The notes beneath the pieces are model-generated. The model worked only from the letters and a program-made list of their open reading frames with translations, was not told where the DNA came from and did no database searches. Shown in pieces: positions 6,167 through 8,453 of a stretch of 8,453 nt of DNA. A program made the translations under genes and the position numbers. The stretch spans positions 1-8,453 of the forward strand of contig DCSL01000004.1 in the NCBI GenBank assembly GCA_002325615.1. The letters run 5' to 3'. The stretch comes from Amoebophilaceae bacterium UBA1467 (lineage in GTDB: Bacteria > Bacteroidota > Bacteroidia > Cytophagales > Amoebophilaceae). Positions within the stretch are counted from its first letter, which is position 1; each line of letters opens with the position of its first letter.

Positions 6167-6811
6167 ATGACCAAAAAAAAACGCTACCAGGCTTTCATTG
6201 ACCACTTTACCCAACACCAGCCCGAGGCAACTACCGAACTTACGTATGAAAATCCTTTTCAGTTACTCCTTGCAGTCATTCTGAGTGCACGGTGTACGGA
6301 CAAGCGTATCAACATGGCTACGCCTGCGTTGTTCGAGGCCTTTCCTACGCCTATGCACATGGCTCATAGTAGCTTTGAAGAGATTTTCCCCTACATCAAA
6401 AGCATCTCTTACCCAAACAACAAGACCAAACACTTACTCAACATGGCCAAAATGGTGGTGGGAGACTTTGCAGGGGCTATACCTCAACAAGTAGAAGACC
6501 TACAGAAGTTGCCGGGCGTGGGCAGAAAAACCGCCCATGTGATCGCCTCTGTGCTGTACAACCAGCCCAAGATGGCTGTAGACACGCATGTGTTTCGCGT
6601 GTCAAAGCGGCTAGGCTTGGTGAATGAAAGTGCTACAACGCCCCTGGCTGTAGAGCAGCAACTGGTTCGGCACTTACCTGAAGCATATATAGCCAAGGCA
6701 CACCACTGGCTAATTTTGCATGGACGGTATGTCTGCTTGGCACGCAAACCAAAGTGCAATGCTTGCGCGCTTACTTCTTTTTGCCGCTACTTTGCACAAA
6801 CTGTGGCGTGA
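6167..6811 (+). CDS. nth: Endonuclease III (DNA glycosylase/AP lyase, [4Fe-4S])
   Basis: A 214-residue bifunctional base-excision-repair enzyme that removes oxidised pyrimidines and cleaves at the abasic site. The helix-hairpin-helix is LPGVGRKTA (115-123) with catalytic Lys121. The catalytic aspartate is Asp139 in MAVDTHVFRV. The C-terminal iron-sulfur cluster has the exact C-x6-C-x2-C-x5-C spacing at Cys190, 197, 200 and 206. Length matches E. coli Nth (211). The normally conserved Gln of the SAQ-x-TD segment, which inserts into the DNA at the damaged site (Gln41 in E. coli), is Arg42 here. A TTG at 6146 could extend the N-terminus by 7 residues; the ATG at 6167 fits the family and has AGGG six bases before it. 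Divergent from rpsL, 186 nt away, and convergent with cysS, only 37 nt separating the stop codons. I could not identify its promoter. Confidence 0.95.
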   Translation: MTKKKRYQAFIDHFTQHQPEATTELTYENPFQLLLAVILSARCTDKRINMATPALFEAFPTPMHMAHSSFEEIFPYIKSISYPNNKTKHLLNMAKMVVGDFAGAIPQQVEDLQKLPGVGRKTAHVIASVLYNQPKMAVDTHVFRVSKRLGLVNESATTPLAVEQQLVRHLPEAYIAKAHHWLILHGRYVCLARKPKCNACALTSFCRYFAQTVA

Positions 6812-6848
6812 CCTTGCTGAGCTGCTGGACTAATTAATCCCACCCCCA

Positions 6849-8336
6849 TTATGTATAACACCAATGTACTCCCATTGGCGTGTCCTGCAAAGCAATTCCA
6901 AGCTCCTGTAGTTGCGCTCGAATGGCATCTACCTGATCGTATTGTTTTTGCACCTTGGCCTGGCTGTATAGCCCTAGTAAAATATCGATGAGTGCTGTTG
7001 CAGAGACGCTAGATTCCTGGCGCAGCCCTAGGATGTCCTGCACGAAAGTGGCGTACGTATTTTTTAGGTTCTCAAAAACTGTCGAGCCTAGCAAATAAGG
7101 AGATAATTGGCCGTTCCGCAATGCATTGATAGACTTGAGTAAGTTGAACAGCATTGCTATCATCTGGGCTGTGTTGAAGTCATCGTTCATAGCCTCATAA
7201 CAGCGATTACAGCTGTGCTTGATTTGTGCGGCCATGTCTTGGTCCATGCCTGCACCACTATCTTTTGGGACGGGGAGTTCGGTGAGTACTTTTAGGCCAT
7301 TCATCAGCTTGAGATAACCATTCCGGGCAGCTTGTAATGCCTCGTTAGAAAAGCTGATTGTACTGCGATAGTGGGCTTGTAATACAAAAAAACGTAGTGT
7401 CATGGGGCTGTAAGCCTGGTCCAGTAGCGGATGCCTACCTTTAAAAAGTTGTTCCAAAGTAATAGCGTTGCCCAATGACTTTCCCATTTTCTGGCCACGG
7501 ATGGTAATTAGATTGTTGTGGAACCAGTACTTAGCGAGTTCGGCATGGGAAGCAGCTTGTGCTTGTGCAAGCTCACACTCATGGTGTGGGAAAAGCAAGT
7601 CTATACCTCCTCCGTGGATATCAAATGGCTGCCCTAGATACTTTGTGGAAATGGCTGAGCATTCTATATGCCAGCCCGGGAAGCCTTCGCCCCAAGGTGA
7701 AGGCCAGCGCATCAGGTGCCCTGGAGTAGCCTTTTTCCACAAAGCAAAGTCCAATGGATTGTGTTTTTCCTGCTGGCCACTCAGTGGCCGTGTGTCCGCC
7801 AGTAGATCTTCTACGATTCTGCCTGAAAGTTTTCCGTAGTGATGGGCCTTGTTATACGCTTCCACATCAAAATACACAGAGCCATGGGCCTCATACCCCA
7901 AGCCTGCCTTGATGATCTGCTGGATCATAGTAATCTGCTCAGGAATATGTCCGCTAGCACTTGGTTCAATGCTAGGAGGTTGCACATTCAGCAAATCCAT
8001 GTCCTGGTGGTAGCTATTGGTGTAGCGTTGAACAACCTCCATAGGCTCTAGGGACTCTAGGCGCGCCTGTTGTGCAATCTTGTCTATGCCTTCGTCAGCA
8101 TCTCTTTCCAAATGCCCTACGTCGGTAATATTTCTCACATACCGTACCTGGTAGCCCAGATGCTTCAAGTACCTGAAAATAGTGTCAAAATTGATAGCAC
8201 TACGGGCATGCCCCAAGTGAGCCTTGCCATAGACGGTAGGGCCACACAAGTACATGCCCACCAGTGGGGGGTTCAGAGGTAGGAAGTGTTCTTTCTGGCG
8301 TGTAAGGGTGTTGTAGACTTTGAGTTGACCTTGCAT
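6849..8336 (-). CDS. cysS: Cysteinyl-tRNA synthetase
   Basis: A 495-residue class I aminoacyl-tRNA synthetase that charges tRNA-Cys. The HIGH motif is HLGH (40-43). The active-site zinc that selects cysteine is held by Cys31 (in YLCGPTVY), Cys226 (WHIECSAIS), His251 and Glu255 (HHECE), with the same spacing as E. coli Cys28/209/234/238. The second signature is KMGKS (283-287), the variant usual in Bacteroidota CysRS in place of KMSKS. The DALR anticodon-binding region follows, with FNTAQMIAMLF and the helical C-terminus (QYDQVDAIRAQLQELGIALQD), ending normally. The start is fixed by MQGQLKVYNTLTRQKE, which fits the family's first strand. A perfect -7 box ends 4 nt before the ATG, suggesting transcription from or next to the start codon. 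Complete and apparently functional. Confidence 0.97.
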   Translation of the reverse strand: MQGQLKVYNTLTRQKEHFLPLNPPLVGMYLCGPTVYGKAHLGHARSAINFDTIFRYLKHLGYQVRYVRNITDVGHLERDADEGIDKIAQQARLESLEPMEVVQRYTNSYHQDMDLLNVQPPSIEPSASGHIPEQITMIQQIIKAGLGYEAHGSVYFDVEAYNKAHHYGKLSGRIVEDLLADTRPLSGQQEKHNPLDFALWKKATPGHLMRWPSPWGEGFPGWHIECSAISTKYLGQPFDIHGGGIDLLFPHHECELAQAQAASHAELAKYWFHNNLITIRGQKMGKSLGNAITLEQLFKGRHPLLDQAYSPMTLRFFVLQAHYRSTISFSNEALQAARNGYLKLMNGLKVLTELPVPKDSGAGMDQDMAAQIKHSCNRCYEAMNDDFNTAQMIAMLFNLLKSINALRNGQLSPYLLGSTVFENLKNTYATFVQDILGLRQESSVSATALIDILLGLYSQAKVQKQYDQVDAIRAQLQELGIALQDTPMGVHWCYT

Positions 8337-8340
8337 GGCG

Positions 8341-8348
8341 CAAAGTTA
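8341..8348 (-). promoter_or_regulatory. -7 promoter box of cysS, implying a leaderless or near-leaderless mRNA
   Basis: The minus strand reads TAACTTTG, a perfect TAnnTTTG, followed by CGCC and then the cysS ATG. With the normal distance from this box to the start site, transcription would begin at or within a base or two of the A of the ATG. No TTTG is found at -33 spacing, so the match rests on one box. Confidence 0.5.
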
Positions 8349-8406
8349 AGAGAATTAGTGTTTATGCCTTTACACCGATAGGTGAAGCTATCCTAAGCAG
8401 AGGGCA

Positions 8407-8440
8407 GCCAAGCCATAGAAGCGCTGAACGAAGGCTTGGC
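8407..8440. repeat. 8-bp perfect inverted repeat upstream of cysS
   Basis: GCCAAGCC (8407-8414) is the exact complement of GGCTTGGC (8433-8440), with an 18-nt loop containing the AGCGCT palindrome. A second overlapping pairing, CGAAG (8429-8433) with CTTCG (8447-8451), could form instead. Neither is followed by a T-tract on either strand, so terminator function is not supported. It could be an operator, an RNA structure, or part of a gene that continues past the window. The 117 nt between cysS and the window edge hold no identifiable gene. Confidence 0.45.
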
Positions 8441-8453
8441 AACAGTCTTCGCA

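Noticed and set aside
5981..6217. 79-residue N-terminal extension of S12
   Set aside because: S12 starts at MLTIQQLVR, and the extension overlaps the operon promoter and the divergent nth start.
6812..6848. Bidirectional terminator between nth and cysS
   Set aside because: The 37-nt gap shows no stem of useful length or T-tract.

Overview
The window reads as chromosomal housekeeping DNA from a member of the Bacteroidota. Evidence for this: the order rpsL-rpsG-fusA-rpsJ with no tuf between fusA and rpsJ; a CysRS with KMGKS rather than KMSKS; an M16 peptidase and a beta-barrel protein of the types common in that phylum; the general lack of Shine-Dalgarno sequences; and upstream sites matching the Bacteroidota promoter (TTTG near -33, TAnnTTTG near -7). 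A host-associated or otherwise fast-evolving lineage is possible, because normally invariant positions of S12 and endonuclease III are changed. That part is inference, and I cannot name a genus.

Layout from left to right: (1) the 5' part of a secreted beta-barrel-type protein on the minus strand, with a good promoter; (2) a divergent intergenic region with a GC-rich structured stretch; (3) plus-strand M16 zinc peptidase followed closely by mnmD, a tRNA wobble-uridine methyltransferase; (4) convergent to these, a minus-strand str-type operon rpsL-rpsG-fusA-rpsJ, driven by a near-consensus promoter and ending after rpsJ instead of continuing into rplC; (5) divergent from rpsL, a plus-strand nth encoding a [4Fe-4S] endonuclease III; (6) convergent to nth, a minus-strand cysS whose -7 box lies only 4 nt before its ATG, suggesting a leaderless transcript; (7) about 117 nt of non-coding sequence with an 8-bp inverted repeat.

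Functionally the region is dominated by translation: S12, S7, EF-G, S10, CysRS and tRNA modification, plus base excision repair and proteolysis. I saw no mobile element, CRISPR array, tRNA or rRNA gene. I did not find a new multi-gene system. The observations most worth checking are the unusual streptomycin-site residues of S12, a 10-pair hairpin in the rpsL-rpsG spacer that could be an S7 autoregulatory site, the break between rpsJ and the rest of the S10 operon, and the apparently leaderless cysS.
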